64,000 nt of DNA from Bradyrhizobium iriomotense (GCF_018130765.1 NZ_JAFCJZ010000021.1:62001-126000); one strand, 5' to 3'; counted from the first letter of the stretch, positions 18,108-26,610 are shown. The notes: generated by a model not told the origin, from the letters alone. Translations and numbers: made by a program.

Positions 18108-18235
18108 GTCGTCCTGGCGAAAGCCAGGACCCATTACCTCAGGCAGTGGTTTGGCGAAGACTCGTCAATCGGTACTCCCACCGTCCCCTACCGATAGACC
18201 TCGCGGTATGGGTCCTGGCTTTCGCCAGGACGACG
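18108..18235. repeat. Repeat family A, CCTGG variant
   Basis: GTCGTCCTGGCGAAAGCCAG then GACCCATTACC at the left; CGGTATGGGTCCTGGCTTTC then GCCAGGACGAC at the right. The CCGGG core of other copies is replaced by CCTGG/CCAGG in both arms. Confidence 0.8.
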
Positions 18236-18250
18236 ACGGAGAGAGCAGCG

Positions 18251-19471
18251 CTAACTAGCCGCCCCCAACCTCCGCCCCGGCGCCGGCCCTACATACCTTG
18301 CCCTTGGCCTGATCAGCTTGCCGAACTGCAATTGCTCGCTGGCATGGGCGATCCAGCCGACGCTGCGGGCCATGGCGAACAGCGCCAGCTCGCTGCCTGC
18401 CGGCAGGCGCAGCGCATGCACAAGCACGGCGAGCGCGTAGTCGATGTTGACGAGCTCACCGGTCGCCTCGACGATCCGCTCGGGCACTTCCTTGGTGAAT
18501 TTGCGCGGCGCGCCGGCGCGCGACAGGGCATTCAGCAGCGATTGCGCGCGAGGATCGCCGCGCTTGTAGACACCATGGCCGAAGCCAGCAAAGCGCTCGC
18601 CGAGCGCGACGCGCTCGCGCACCACGGGCGCGACATCGCGGTCGACCAGCGTCTTGACGAGCTGAGAAGCCAGAACGCCGGCACCGCCGTGCTTCGGCCC
18701 CTTCAGCGCGGCGAGACCGGCGATGACGGAGTCGTAGAGGTTGAGACCGGTCGAGGCCGCGCAGCGCGCGGTGAAGGTCGAAGCATTCAGCTCGTGATCT
18801 GCGAGCAATACAAGCGCGCGGCGGATCAGATCGGGCGCGTGCTTGTTGTCCGGCGCCCAGGCGCGCGCGACCTGCTGATGCAGTGGCTCGGCCGAGGCTT
18901 CCGCATTGAGCATGGTCGCGACCAGCAGGCGGACGATGCGCGCGCCGACCATGGCGCGGCCATCGGGCGCGCGGGTGAAAGCGCGGGGATCGGCGCTGGT
19001 AGCAAGCGCGAGCACGGCGATGGCGCGATCGATCGGCGCGGCGCGGCGCGCGGCCTCTGCGATCGTGCGCATCTCCACGGAAATCTCCGGCTGGTTGCCG
19101 GGCGCGAAGGGATCGACACCGGCGACGTCCCAGAGCAACGTCGCGGTGTGCTCCAGCGTGTCGTTCTCGGCGAGATCGACGCAATTGACCCCGCGATAGA
19201 TCGCGCCGTCCTCGGTGATGGTCGAGATCTCTGTATCCATCACCGGCAGGTCGGCATCAAAACTGCGCAGGCCGCGCGGCTCCGGCGACGGGACGCGGCG
19301 CTCCTTCAGGGCGCGGACGTCCTCGGCGCGGTAGCGGTTCTTGCGCGAGTCCGGCGTCGGCTCGGAGCGGATCAGGCCGCGGCTGACATAGGCGTAAAGG
19401 GTGGCCGGCGAGATCGCGAGCTCGGCGGCGGCCTCCCGGGCGGAGAGGTAGAGGCCTTCCGAATTTTTCAT
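18251..19471 (-). CDS. Citrate synthase with N-terminal MerR-like HTH
   Basis: Residues ~8-58 (LSAREAAAELAISPATLYAY, then RGLIRSEPTPDSRKNRY) form a MerR/excisionase-type helix-turn-helix. The rest is a citrate synthase fold: ADHELNASTF near 225, GPKHGGA with His261, GFGHGVYKRGDPRA with His299 and NIDYA with Asp344 are the three catalytic positions of the family (E. coli His264, His305, Asp362), all present. It condenses oxaloacetate with an acyl-CoA, probably acetyl-CoA or propionyl-CoA. The gene is divergent from a second citrate synthase across an 83-base gap filled with palindromes, suggesting that the HTH binds its own operator. Fusion of this kind is known but its regulatory role is untested. 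Confidence 0.88.
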   Translation of the reverse strand: MKNSEGLYLSAREAAAELAISPATLYAYVSRGLIRSEPTPDSRKNRYRAEDVRALKERRVPSPEPRGLRSFDADLPVMDTEISTITEDGAIYRGVNCVDLAENDTLEHTATLLWDVAGVDPFAPGNQPEISVEMRTIAEAARRAAPIDRAIAVLALATSADPRAFTRAPDGRAMVGARIVRLLVATMLNAEASAEPLHQQVARAWAPDNKHAPDLIRRALVLLADHELNASTFTARCAASTGLNLYDSVIAGLAALKGPKHGGAGVLASQLVKTLVDRDVAPVVRERVALGERFAGFGHGVYKRGDPRAQSLLNALSRAGAPRKFTKEVPERIVEATGELVNIDYALAVLVHALRLPAGSELALFAMARSVGWIAHASEQLQFGKLIRPRARYVGPAPGRRLGAAS

Positions 19472-19472
19472 A

Positions 19473-19501
19473 TTGATTTATGTAATCAAGATTGATCAAT
19501 C
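19473..19501. promoter_or_regulatory. Two adjacent palindromes between divergent citrate synthase genes
   Basis: TTGATT-TATGT-AATCAA at 19473-19489 is a perfect 6-bp inverted repeat with a five-base spacer. GATTGATCAATC at 19490-19501 is a perfect 12-bp palindrome. They start directly at the minus-strand start codon (19471) and lie 53 bases before the plus-strand start. Candidate operator for the HTH domain of the minus-strand citrate synthase. Confidence 0.5.
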
Positions 19502-19554
19502 TGTCGAGAGGCCCGACCTTTCCCCTGCGTGCAATGCAAAAGGGAGATTGGGCC

Positions 19555-20649
19555 ATGAACATCCACCTCACCAAAAGCCAGATCGGGCTGGACGGCGTTC
19601 CCGCGGCGGAAACCGTGCTGAGCCATGTCGACGGCGAGCGCGGCGAGCTGATCATCGCTGGCGAGCATGTCGGCCGCCTCGCCGCCAAATCGAGCTTTGA
19701 GGGCGTCACCGCCCGGCTCTGGAATGGCGCCAGCAAGACGACCTTAAGCGAAGCCAATGTGCGCGCGAGCCTGGGCGCCGCGCGCGAGCGCGCCTTTGCG
19801 CGGCTGGACGAGTTGCTGCCGGCAACGCGCGGAATGGGCATTGTCGACGGGTTCCGTGCGGCGGTGGCGGGGCTTCGCGCCGAGCACGGGCTCGAACATG
19901 AAGCGACCATCGTCGGCGCGTTTCCGGTGATCGCGGGCGCGCTGGTCCGGCGCGCCAAGGGGCTCGAGCCGGTCGCGCCCGATCCGAACGTGAGCCATGC
20001 CGCCGACACGCTGCGCATGCTGCACGGGCGCTCGCCTGCAACACGCGAGGTCACGGCGCTGGATGCCTATCTCGTCACCGCCAGCGACCACGGCATGAAC
20101 GCCTCGACCTTCACCGCGCGCGTGGTGGCTTCGACGCAGGCCGATTTGTTCGCGGCCGTGACCGCGGGCTATTGCGCACTCACGGGTCCGCTGCATGGCG
20201 GCGCGCCGGAGCCGGTGCTGGAAATGCTCGACGCGATCGGCTCGCGCGAGCGCATCCAGCCCTGGGTGGATGCGGCGCTGGCGCGCGGCGAGCGGATGAT
20301 GGGATTTGGCCACCGCGTCTATCGCGTGCGCGACCCGCGCGCCGATGTGCTCAAGACCGCGGTCGAGGCACTGGCCTCCAACGGCACCGATCTGCCGTTC
20401 GCTGGCGAGGTCGAAGCTTACATCCGCGCAGCGCTGCGCAAGAAGAACCCGGACCGGCCGCTGGAGACCAATGTCGAGTTCTTCACCGCGATCCTGCTCG
20501 ATGCGCTGGCGATTCCACGGCAGGCGTTCACGCCGATCTTCGCCGTGGCACGTTCAGCGGGATGGACCGCGCATGCGCGCGAGCAGCAGCGCACGGGGCG
20601 GTTGATCCGGCCGAGCTCGTCCTATGTGGGGGCGATGCCGGCGGCGTGA
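19555..20649 (+). CDS. Citrate synthase / methylcitrate synthase family protein
   Basis: A 364-residue citrate synthase without an HTH. DHGMNASTF at 179-187, GPLHGGA with His214 and GFGHRVYRVRDPRA with His253 match the family, and the end VARSAGWTAHAREQ is typical. At the third catalytic position the usual NVD is NVE, with Glu308 in place of Asp, which could change rate or substrate. The start at 19555 has AGGGAG upstream. It is divergent from the HTH-fused paralogue, so the two are probably co-regulated and may form a hetero-oligomer or a propionate/acetate pair; this is inference. Confidence 0.9.
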   Translation: MNIHLTKSQIGLDGVPAAETVLSHVDGERGELIIAGEHVGRLAAKSSFEGVTARLWNGASKTTLSEANVRASLGAARERAFARLDELLPATRGMGIVDGFRAAVAGLRAEHGLEHEATIVGAFPVIAGALVRRAKGLEPVAPDPNVSHAADTLRMLHGRSPATREVTALDAYLVTASDHGMNASTFTARVVASTQADLFAAVTAGYCALTGPLHGGAPEPVLEMLDAIGSRERIQPWVDAALARGERMMGFGHRVYRVRDPRADVLKTAVEALASNGTDLPFAGEVEAYIRAALRKKNPDRPLETNVEFFTAILLDALAIPRQAFTPIFAVARSAGWTAHAREQQRTGRLIRPSSSYVGAMPAA

Positions 20650-20681
20650 GGGATCGCGGATATCAGGCGAACGCTGCGTGT

Positions 20682-20832
20682 TTACCCTCTCCCCTTGTGG
20701 GAGAGGGTGGCTCGCCGCGAAGCGGCGAGACGGGTGAGGGGTTCTCTCCGAGCACACCCATCGACATTAGCGCTTGCTGAGGCAACCCCTCATCCGGCGC
20801 TTCGCGCCACCTTCTCCCACAAGGGGAGAAGG
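20682..20832. repeat. Repeat family B
   Basis: CCTCTCCCCTTGTGGGAGAG at the left, CTTCTCCCACAAGGGGAGAA at the right, with CGAGACGGGTGAGGGGTT and CAACCCCTCATCCGGCG between. It separates the convergent citrate synthase and J-domain genes. Confidence 0.8.
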
Positions 20833-20848
20833 AAGAAAGTGCGAGGCA

Positions 20849-21481
20849 CTACGCCTCCCGCACCACCGTCTTCAGATAATTATACGCCTTGATGATCTCG
20901 ATCAGGCGGTCTTCGGTTGAGCGGTCGCCGCCATTTGCGTCAGGATGGTGCTGCTTGACCAGCGCCTTGTACTTGCTCTTGACGTCGGCGAGCGTGGCGT
21001 CCGGGCCGAGGCCCATGACCTGGAGCGCCTTGCGCTCGGCGTTCATCACCTTGCGCGTCTCGGCCTTGGGCTGGGCGTCCGGGCCCTTGCGCCAGTTGGC
21101 GCGGCCGTTGATCTCGCTGAACATGCTGAACGGATCGGACGCCATATCGATCTCGGCTTCCGCACCCTTCTTGCCGCCATTGGCGCCCATCTTCCAGGTC
21201 GGGCGGTGGCCGGTCAGCGCGTCCTTCTGGTAGCGCGCGACGGCTTCGGCATTCATGCCGGAGAAGAAATTGTAGTTCTGGTTGTACTCGCGCACATGGT
21301 CGAGGCAGAAGTGCCAGTACTCGCGCTGGTTCTCGCGCCCCTTCGGCGCACGATGCGCGCCCTTGTTCGCGCAGCCCGCCCACTCGCAGTTGACCACGGT
21401 GTCGCGCGGCTTCACTTCCGGCTGCTTGCCTCGCGGCTTCACGCGGATGGAGTCGAAGAACTTTGATGAATCGATCGGCAT
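20849..21481 (-). CDS. J-domain protein with C-terminal DnaJ domain
   Basis: The J-domain is at the C-terminus, ~150-208, with KQHHPD giving HPD at 179-181, the Hsp70-stimulating motif. The N-terminal half holds Cys32, Cys37, His43, Cys59 and His62, which could form a zinc site, before a basic region. The 210-residue architecture is common in alphaproteobacteria, usually beside bolA and cobST, and the ATG at 21481 fits. It would recruit DnaK to an unknown client. bolA lies divergently 150 bases away. Confidence 0.88.
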   Translation of the reverse strand: MPIDSSKFFDSIRVKPRGKQPEVKPRDTVVNCEWAGCANKGAHRAPKGRENQREYWHFCLDHVREYNQNYNFFSGMNAEAVARYQKDALTGHRPTWKMGANGGKKGAEAEIDMASDPFSMFSEINGRANWRKGPDAQPKAETRKVMNAERKALQVMGLGPDATLADVKSKYKALVKQHHPDANGGDRSTEDRLIEIIKAYNYLKTVVREA

Positions 21482-21547
21482 GGCTGACTTTGACTACGCA
21501 ATGCAAAAACCTTCAAGTCTTGACATTGCAATTAGCGTAAGACCCGT

Positions 21548-21608
21548 AGCCGAAGTTTCACTTCGGCGTCTTTGAAGGACGGCCGCCCGTAGGCGGCCTA
21601 CGGCATTG
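21548..21608. repeat. Repeat family G module
   Basis: CGTAGCCGAAGTTTCACTTC with GGCGTC, then GAAGGACGGCCGCCCGTAGG and CGGCCTACGG. The same two-hairpin module is found inside the family B elements at 7794-7850 and 44668-44715. It lies between the J-domain gene and bolA. Confidence 0.7.
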
Positions 21609-21631
21609 ACGGGGTACGATCGCGTCCCTTA

Positions 21632-21910
21632 ATGGCACTCATGGCTATGAAAGACACTATCAGCAACAAGTTGCAGGAAGCTTTCACCCCGGAAAGCCTG
21701 CGAGTCGTCGACGAGTCACATCTGCATGAGGGTCACGCCGGTCATCGGCCGAGCGGCGAGACGCATTTTCGGGTTTATATCGTGTCTGATGCCTTCAAAG
21801 GGAAGACCCGGGTCGAGCGCCACCGCATGATAAATTCGGCGCTGGCTGCGGAACTTTCCGGCAGCGTGCACGCGCTCGCGATCCACGCGCAGGCGCCGGG
21901 GGAAGGCTAG
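21632..21910 (+). CDS. bolA: BolA family protein
   Basis: A small protein of the BolA family, which with monothiol glutaredoxins handles iron-sulfur clusters and affects stress morphology. The pattern ESLRVVDESHLHEGHAGHRP then GETHFRVYIVSDAFKGKTRVERHRMI is the whole family signature, including the conserved histidine pair in ESHLHEGH and RVERHR. The first of three in-frame ATGs (21632, 21641, 21647) is given; 21641 is plausible, as none has a clear ribosome binding site. It is divergent from the J-domain gene. Confidence 0.92.
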   Translation: MALMAMKDTISNKLQEAFTPESLRVVDESHLHEGHAGHRPSGETHFRVYIVSDAFKGKTRVERHRMINSALAAELSGSVHALAIHAQAPGEG

Positions 21911-21915
21911 CGGTC

Positions 21916-22033
21916 GTCATGCCCGCCCAGTGCGCAATTGCGCACGGGGGCGGGGCATCCAGTAAACACTGCTGTCGAGATTCAATCGATGGGCTGCGGC
22001 GTACTGGATCGCCCGCCTGCGCGGGCGATGACA
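21916..22033. repeat. Repeat family I (GTCATGCCCGCC...GGCGATGAC)
   Basis: GTCATGCCCGCCCAGTGCGC and AATTGCGCACGG at the left; ATCGCCCGCCTGCGCGGGCG then ATGACACC at the right. It contains TGCGCAATTGCGCA, a palindrome also seen at 62523-62540. It fills the bolA-corC gap. Confidence 0.65.
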
Positions 22034-22046
22034 CCTGTGGTGATGG

Positions 22047-23351
22047 CTAGAACGACGTCCCGGCCCGTCTCGGCTTGGGTTCTTCCAACTCCGCCTCGCG
22101 CGGCACCGGTGAAATACGGAGCGCGGTGATGCGGTTGCGCTCGCGGCGAAGGACGCGGAAACGGAAGCCGTGGAAGGTGAAGCTCTGGCCGCGGTCCGGG
22201 ATCGAGCGCGCCTCGTGAATGACGAGGCCTGCGACCGTGGTTGCCTCTTCATCGGGCAGATGCCAGTCCATGGCGCGGTTGAGATCGCGGATCGGCACCG
22301 AGCCGTCGACCACGACCGAGCCGTCCGGCTGGGCGCGCACGCCGGCGACCACGACGTCGTGCTCGTCGGAGATATCACCGACGATCTCCTCCAGAATGTC
22401 TTCCAGTGTCACAAGACCTTCAACTTCGCCGTACTCGTCGACGACGAGCGCGAAATGGGTCTTGCGGCGGCGGAACGCCTTGAGCTGCTCGGCGAGCGGC
22501 CGCATCTCCGGCACGAACCAGGGCGGCAGCGCGATGGTGGAGACGTCAATGCGCGAGGTGTCGCCGTCGGCGGCGCGGATCGCGCGCAACAGATCCTTGG
22601 CGTGAAGCACACCGATGATGTTCTCCGGCTTCTCGCGCCAGAGTGGAATGCGGGTGTATTCGGTCGCCAGCACCTCGCGCACCAGATCGTCCGGCGGCAT
22701 GTCGGCATTGATCATCATCATCTCGGTGCGATGAATCATGACGTCGGAGACCTGGAGCTCGCGCAAATCGAGCAGGCCGCCGAGCATGTCGCGGTCCTGC
22801 TTCTCGACCTTGCCCTCGTGGTGCAAGAGGTCCACCGCACCGCGCAGGCGCTCGGTCGGCGACAGGATCGCCTGGTGCTCCCCGGCGAGGCCGAACAGGC
22901 GCATCAACAAGCGGACGATGACTTCGACGATCCTGAGCAGCGGCCCCAGGACGTACATCGTCAGCCGCATCGGGCGCGCGACCGCGAGCGCCATGCGGTC
23001 GGGCGCGTTGATCGCGATGGTTTTCGGCAGCACCTCGGCGAAGATCACGACCAGGGCGGTCATCACGCCGGTCGCATAGAGCACGCCGACATCGCCGAAC
23101 CACGACGTGAAGATGCCGGTGGCGAGCGCGGATGCGCCGATATTGGCGATGTTGTTGCCGAGCAGCAGCGCGCCGATCAGGCGCTCGCGCATGTCGAGCA
23201 GCTGCGAGACCACGTCGGCGTCGCGGTTACCCTGCTTGGAGAGCCTGAGCATGCTGGCGCGCGAGGCGCCGGTCAGCGCGGTCTCGCTCGCGGCGAAGAA
23301 CGCCGAGACCAGGAGGCAGAGGACGACGATGGTGAATCCGAGCCAGTCCAT
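22047..23351 (-). CDS. HlyC/CorC (CNNM) family membrane protein with CBS pair
   Basis: The N-terminal ~190 residues form the CNNM/DUF21 membrane domain (SAFFAASETALTGAS, NNIANIGASALAT, VIFAEVLPKTIAIN), followed by a CBS pair (~210-330; VMIHRTEMM, TRIPLWREKPENIIGVL, FALVVDEYGEVEGLVTLEDI) and the C-terminal CorC_HlyC domain. At 434 residues it is full length. Such proteins export or regulate magnesium/cobalt; some are misnamed haemolysins. It ends convergently near bolA, across a repeat. Confidence 0.92.
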   Translation of the reverse strand: MDWLGFTIVVLCLLVSAFFAASETALTGASRASMLRLSKQGNRDADVVSQLLDMRERLIGALLLGNNIANIGASALATGIFTSWFGDVGVLYATGVMTALVVIFAEVLPKTIAINAPDRMALAVARPMRLTMYVLGPLLRIVEVIVRLLMRLFGLAGEHQAILSPTERLRGAVDLLHHEGKVEKQDRDMLGGLLDLRELQVSDVMIHRTEMMMINADMPPDDLVREVLATEYTRIPLWREKPENIIGVLHAKDLLRAIRAADGDTSRIDVSTIALPPWFVPEMRPLAEQLKAFRRRKTHFALVVDEYGEVEGLVTLEDILEEIVGDISDEHDVVVAGVRAQPDGSVVVDGSVPIRDLNRAMDWHLPDEEATTVAGLVIHEARSIPDRGQSFTFHGFRFRVLRRERNRITALRISPVPREAELEEPKPRRAGTSF

Positions 23352-23368
23352 GCACCACTCGAGTTACT

Positions 23369-23420
23369 TTTGACGCGCTTTCCTGACGCGAACCGGCATC
23401 CACTTCGCTCAAAAACGCCT
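23369..23420. repeat. Repeat family E, partial copy
   Basis: TTTGACGCGCTTTCCTGACG, GAACCGGCATCCACTTCGCTC and AAAAACGCC correspond to the second half of the element embedded at 3514-3620. Between the corC start and the aroB stop; no hairpin half is present. Confidence 0.7.
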
Positions 23421-23432
23421 TGGCGCCGCGTA

Positions 23433-24581
23433 TCAGGCCTTCTGCGCCAGCTTCTCTTTCAGGAAATCGCGCACCGGCGCCGGCTCGACGTCCTTCGCGA
23501 TGACCGCGCGGCCGACGGCCTCCAGCAGGATGAAGGTGAGCTTGCCGCGCTTGACCTTCTTGTCCTGCGCCATCAGGGCCATCAGCGCGTCGGCGTCGGC
23601 AAGACCTTCCTGCGCGAATCCCGCGATATCCTGCAGGCGCGTCGGCAAGCCCGCCTCAATGAGATGGCGCTCGACGCGCGCTGCATCGGCTTCGCCGATC
23701 ATGCCGAGTTTTGCCGAAAACTGCGCCGCCAGCGTCATGCCGATGGCGACGCCCTCGCCGTGGAACAGGCGGTCGGAGAAACCGGTCGCCGCTTCCAGCG
23801 CGTGACCGAAGGTGTGGCCGAGATTGAGCAGCGCGCGCTCGCCGGTCTCGCGCTCGTCGCGCGAGACAACGCCGGCCTTGGCGCGGCAGGAGGTCGCGAT
23901 CGCATGCTCGCGCGCCGAGCCGCCCTTGAAGATGTCGGAATGGTTCTTTTCCAGCCAGCTGAAGAAGGCCTCGTCGCCGAGCACGCCGTATTTGGCGACC
24001 TCGGCATAGCCGGCGCGGAACTGGCGCGGCGACAGCGTGTCGAGCACGGCGGTGTCGGCGATGACAAGCACCGGCTGGTGGAAGGCGCCGAGCAGATTCT
24101 TGCCCTGCGGCGAATTGATGCCGGTCTTGCCGCCGACGCTGGAATCGACCTGCGCCAGCAGCGAGGTCGGCACCTGCACGAAATCGACGCCGCGGCGCAG
24201 GATTGCCGCGGCAAAGCCGGCGAGATCGCCGACCACGCCGCCGCCAAGCGCGATAACGAGATCGTTGCGCTCGATCTTCGCGGCGATCAGGGCTTCGCTG
24301 ACCTTTTCGAGGCCGGAATAGGTTTTCGAGATCTCGCCTTCCTCGACCACGATGCGCGAGGTCGGGATGCCGACGGCAGCAAGGGATGCTTCGGTCGGCT
24401 CGAGCCAGTATTTGGCGACGGTACGATCCGTCACGATCGCCGTGCGGACGCCGGGGCGCAAGGCGGCGACGCGCTCCCCGAGCGAAGACAGCATGCCGCG
24501 GCCGATGACGATGTCATAGGCGCGATCGCCGAGCGCGACGTCGACGTTGATGGGATCGGAATGTTTCAACGGCGCAGTCAT
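23433..24581 (-). CDS. aroB: 3-dehydroquinate synthase
   Basis: Second step of the shikimate pathway: DAHP to 3-dehydroquinate with NAD+ and Zn2+. The 382-residue protein has the GGGVVGDLAGF loop for NAD+, the metal region (GKTGINSPQGKNLLGAFHQP, later HTFGHALEAATGF and FHGEGVAIGM) and normal length. Its ATG overlaps the aroK stop in ATGA, so the two shikimate genes are coupled. Confidence 0.96.
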   Translation of the reverse strand: MTAPLKHSDPINVDVALGDRAYDIVIGRGMLSSLGERVAALRPGVRTAIVTDRTVAKYWLEPTEASLAAVGIPTSRIVVEEGEISKTYSGLEKVSEALIAAKIERNDLVIALGGGVVGDLAGFAAAILRRGVDFVQVPTSLLAQVDSSVGGKTGINSPQGKNLLGAFHQPVLVIADTAVLDTLSPRQFRAGYAEVAKYGVLGDEAFFSWLEKNHSDIFKGGSAREHAIATSCRAKAGVVSRDERETGERALLNLGHTFGHALEAATGFSDRLFHGEGVAIGMTLAAQFSAKLGMIGEADAARVERHLIEAGLPTRLQDIAGFAQEGLADADALMALMAQDKKVKRGKLTFILLEAVGRAVIAKDVEPAPVRDFLKEKLAQKA

Positions 24582-25201
24582 CGTCCGGCACTCGCAACAT
24601 CAGCAGGTGGTGGGGCGGACTGCTCGCCGCAGAGATGGGCGTGCAGCGTCTCGATGCACTCCTCGACGATCTTGTCGTGCGGCACGTCACGCGAGGCGAT
24701 GGTGAGGTCGGCCTTGCCGTAGACGGGCTCGCGCTCGGTGAGGAGGCGTGTCACGGTCCCTTCCGGATCGGCGGTCTGGAGCAGCGGGCGGTCGGCGCGG
24801 CGGCGGACGCGGCGCATGATGACGTCGTGGTCCGCCCTGAGCCAGATCGAGATCGCCTTGGCGGCGATGCGGGTCCGCGTCTCCTCGCGCATGAAGGCGC
24901 CGCCGCCGGTCGCCAGCACCACCGGGCCGCCCTCGAGCAGGCGCGCGATCACGCGGGCCTCGCCGTCACGGAAATGCTGCTCGCCGTGGCGCTCGAAGAT
25001 TTCCGGTATGGTCATGCCGGCCGCCGCCTCGATCTCGGTATCAGCATCGACGAAGGGCAGCTTGAGTCTGATAGCCATGCGGCGACCGATGGTGGATTTG
25101 CCCACCCCCATCATGCCGACGAGCACGATCGAGCGCGCGCCCAGGGCCGACAGGATGTCGGCCTCAGGCGAAGCGGGAATCGGCAACGCGGCGTCGGACA
25201 T
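24578..25201 (-). CDS. aroK: Shikimate kinase
   Basis: Phosphorylates shikimate at C3 with ATP, the fifth shikimate-pathway step. From MSDAALPIPASPEADILSAL the protein has 207 residues. Walker A GMMGVGKST is at residues 29-37, followed by FVDADTEIE and VLATGGGAF. ATG at 25201 is chosen over the frame start at 25255 because the family begins near the Walker A region and the extra 18 residues look untranslated. Coupled to aroB by ATGA overlap. The divergent 25395 gene lies 193 bases away. Confidence 0.94.
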   Translation of the reverse strand: MSDAALPIPASPEADILSALGARSIVLVGMMGVGKSTIGRRMAIRLKLPFVDADTEIEAAAGMTIPEIFERHGEQHFRDGEARVIARLLEGGPVVLATGGGAFMREETRTRIAAKAISIWLRADHDVIMRRVRRRADRPLLQTADPEGTVTRLLTEREPVYGKADLTIASRDVPHDKIVEECIETLHAHLCGEQSAPPPADVASAGR

Positions 25202-25394
25202 AATCTCGCTCTGGATCTCGCTCGATTTGCCGCCAAAGGCGGCAGGTTTGGCCACCTATACGACCCCACAGGGGCCCTCGCCAGAGGACTCTTGCCACGA
25301 AACGGCGAACATGTTGGATGATTTCATTGGTTAATTTGGCTGCCAAGCCCACTATCAAGTCCAATATCAAGTCCCCTGCAGAGACCCCAGACCG

Positions 25395-25541
25395 ATGCCC
25401 AGCCTGTTCCGCTTCCTGACGGTCGTCGCCGTGATCGCCGGCATCGTCTATGGCGTGATCTTCGCGCTGGCGAACTTCGTCAATCCGAAGCCGCGGGAAA
25501 TGACGGTGACGATCCCGCCGGATAAGTTTCTCAAGAAATAG
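25395..25541 (+). CDS. Very small membrane protein (48 aa)
   Basis: ATG at 25395 gives a 48-residue product starting MPSLFRFLTVVAVIAGIVYG. One hydrophobic helix at ~5-28 is followed by a polar tail ending PPDKFLKK with predicted cytoplasmic or periplasmic placement undetermined. It ends 17 bases before the xerD start and very likely forms one unit with it. I recall similar short proteins before xerD in related Bradyrhizobiaceae but know no function. Confidence 0.65.
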   Translation: MPSLFRFLTVVAVIAGIVYGVIFALANFVNPKPREMTVTIPPDKFLKK

Positions 25542-25558
25542 CAGCTAGGCTCCGGGGC

Positions 25559-26518
25559 ATGCGCGCAAAGCCCTCCGATAGCAAGCTCACCGGCCTGTTC
25601 CTCGACATGCTCGCGGCGGAACAGGGCGCCGGCCCCAACACGCTCGATGCCTATCGCCGCGACCTCACCGATTTCTCGGAGTTTCTGGGCCGGGTCGGCC
25701 ATAGTTTTGCGGACGCGGAGACGCAAGTCCTGCGCGACTACCTTGCCGATCTCGACACGCGCGGCTTCAAATCCACCAGCGTCGCGCGGCGGCTGTCGGC
25801 GATGCGGCATCTCTACCGCTTCCTGCTGAACGAGCGCATTCGCGGCGACGATCCCGCGGCGATACTATCAGGCCCGAAGCGCGGCCGCGGCCTGCCAAAG
25901 GTGCTGTCGATCGCGGATGTCGACCGCATGCTCCGCCGCGCCAAGGAATTGAGCGAGGCGGACGATGCCTCACCGTCGAAACGGCTGCGGGCTTTGCGGC
26001 TCTATTGCCTGCTCGAGGTGCTCTACGCCACCGGCCTGCGCGTCTCCGAGCTGGTGGCGCTGCCGCGCTCGGCGGCCAAGCGCGATGCGCGCATGATCGT
26101 GGTACGCGGCAAGGGCAACAAGGAGCGCCTGGTGCCGCTCAACGACGCCTCGCGGCAGGCGATGGCGGATTATCTCGGCGCGACGGAGGCCGCGAAGACA
26201 GAGAAGAAGAAAGACAGCCTCGCCACCTCGAAATGGCTGTTCCCTTCCTTCGGCGAGAGCGGACATCTGACGCGGCAGCACTTTGCCCGCGACCTCAAGG
26301 AGCTCGCGGTCGCCTCGGGCCTGCAGGCCCGGCTGGTCTCCCCGCACGTGCTGCGCCACGCCTTCGCCAGCCACCTGCTGCACAACGGCGCGGACCTGCG
26401 CATCGTGCAGACGCTGCTGGGCCACACCGACATCTCGACAACCCAGATCTACACCCATGTGGTCGAGGAGCGGCTGAAGAGCCTGGTGCGCGATCTGCAC
26501 CCGCTGGCGGAGAAGTGA
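25559..26518 (+). CDS. xerD: Tyrosine recombinase XerD
   Basis: Site-specific recombinase resolving chromosome dimers at dif with XerC. The N-terminal SAM-like core-binding domain covers ~10-95; the catalytic domain carries Arg161 (ATGLRVSEL), Lys185, His263 and Arg266 (SPHVLRHAF), His289 (LGHTD) and the nucleophile Tyr298 (TQIYTHV), so all active-site residues are present. Length 319 is typical. Preceded closely by the 48-residue gene and followed by a family C repeat. Confidence 0.94.
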   Translation: MRAKPSDSKLTGLFLDMLAAEQGAGPNTLDAYRRDLTDFSEFLGRVGHSFADAETQVLRDYLADLDTRGFKSTSVARRLSAMRHLYRFLLNERIRGDDPAAILSGPKRGRGLPKVLSIADVDRMLRRAKELSEADDASPSKRLRALRLYCLLEVLYATGLRVSELVALPRSAAKRDARMIVVRGKGNKERLVPLNDASRQAMADYLGATEAAKTEKKKDSLATSKWLFPSFGESGHLTRQHFARDLKELAVASGLQARLVSPHVLRHAFASHLLHNGADLRIVQTLLGHTDISTTQIYTHVVEERLKSLVRDLHPLAEK

Positions 26519-26523
26519 GGCCT

Positions 26524-26610
26524 CGTAGCCCGGATGAGCGAAGCGACATCCGGGATTGGTGGCTGAGGCACGACCAGCCCCGGATATCGCTTCGCTCATC
26601 CGGGCTACGG
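26524..26610. repeat. Repeat family C (TAGCCCGGATGAGCGAAGCG)
   Basis: CGTAGCCCGGATGAGCGAAG then CGACATCCGGG at the left; CCCCGGATATCGCTTCGCTC then ATCCGGGCTACG at the right, a near-perfect inverted repeat of about 87 bases. This element type is very common between genes in Bradyrhizobium. It follows xerD. Confidence 0.85.

Noticed and set aside
22170..24722. 850-residue open frame on the plus strand
   Set aside because: Shadow of corC and aroB on the minus strand; low-complexity Asp/His/Arg/Gly composition typical of antisense frames.
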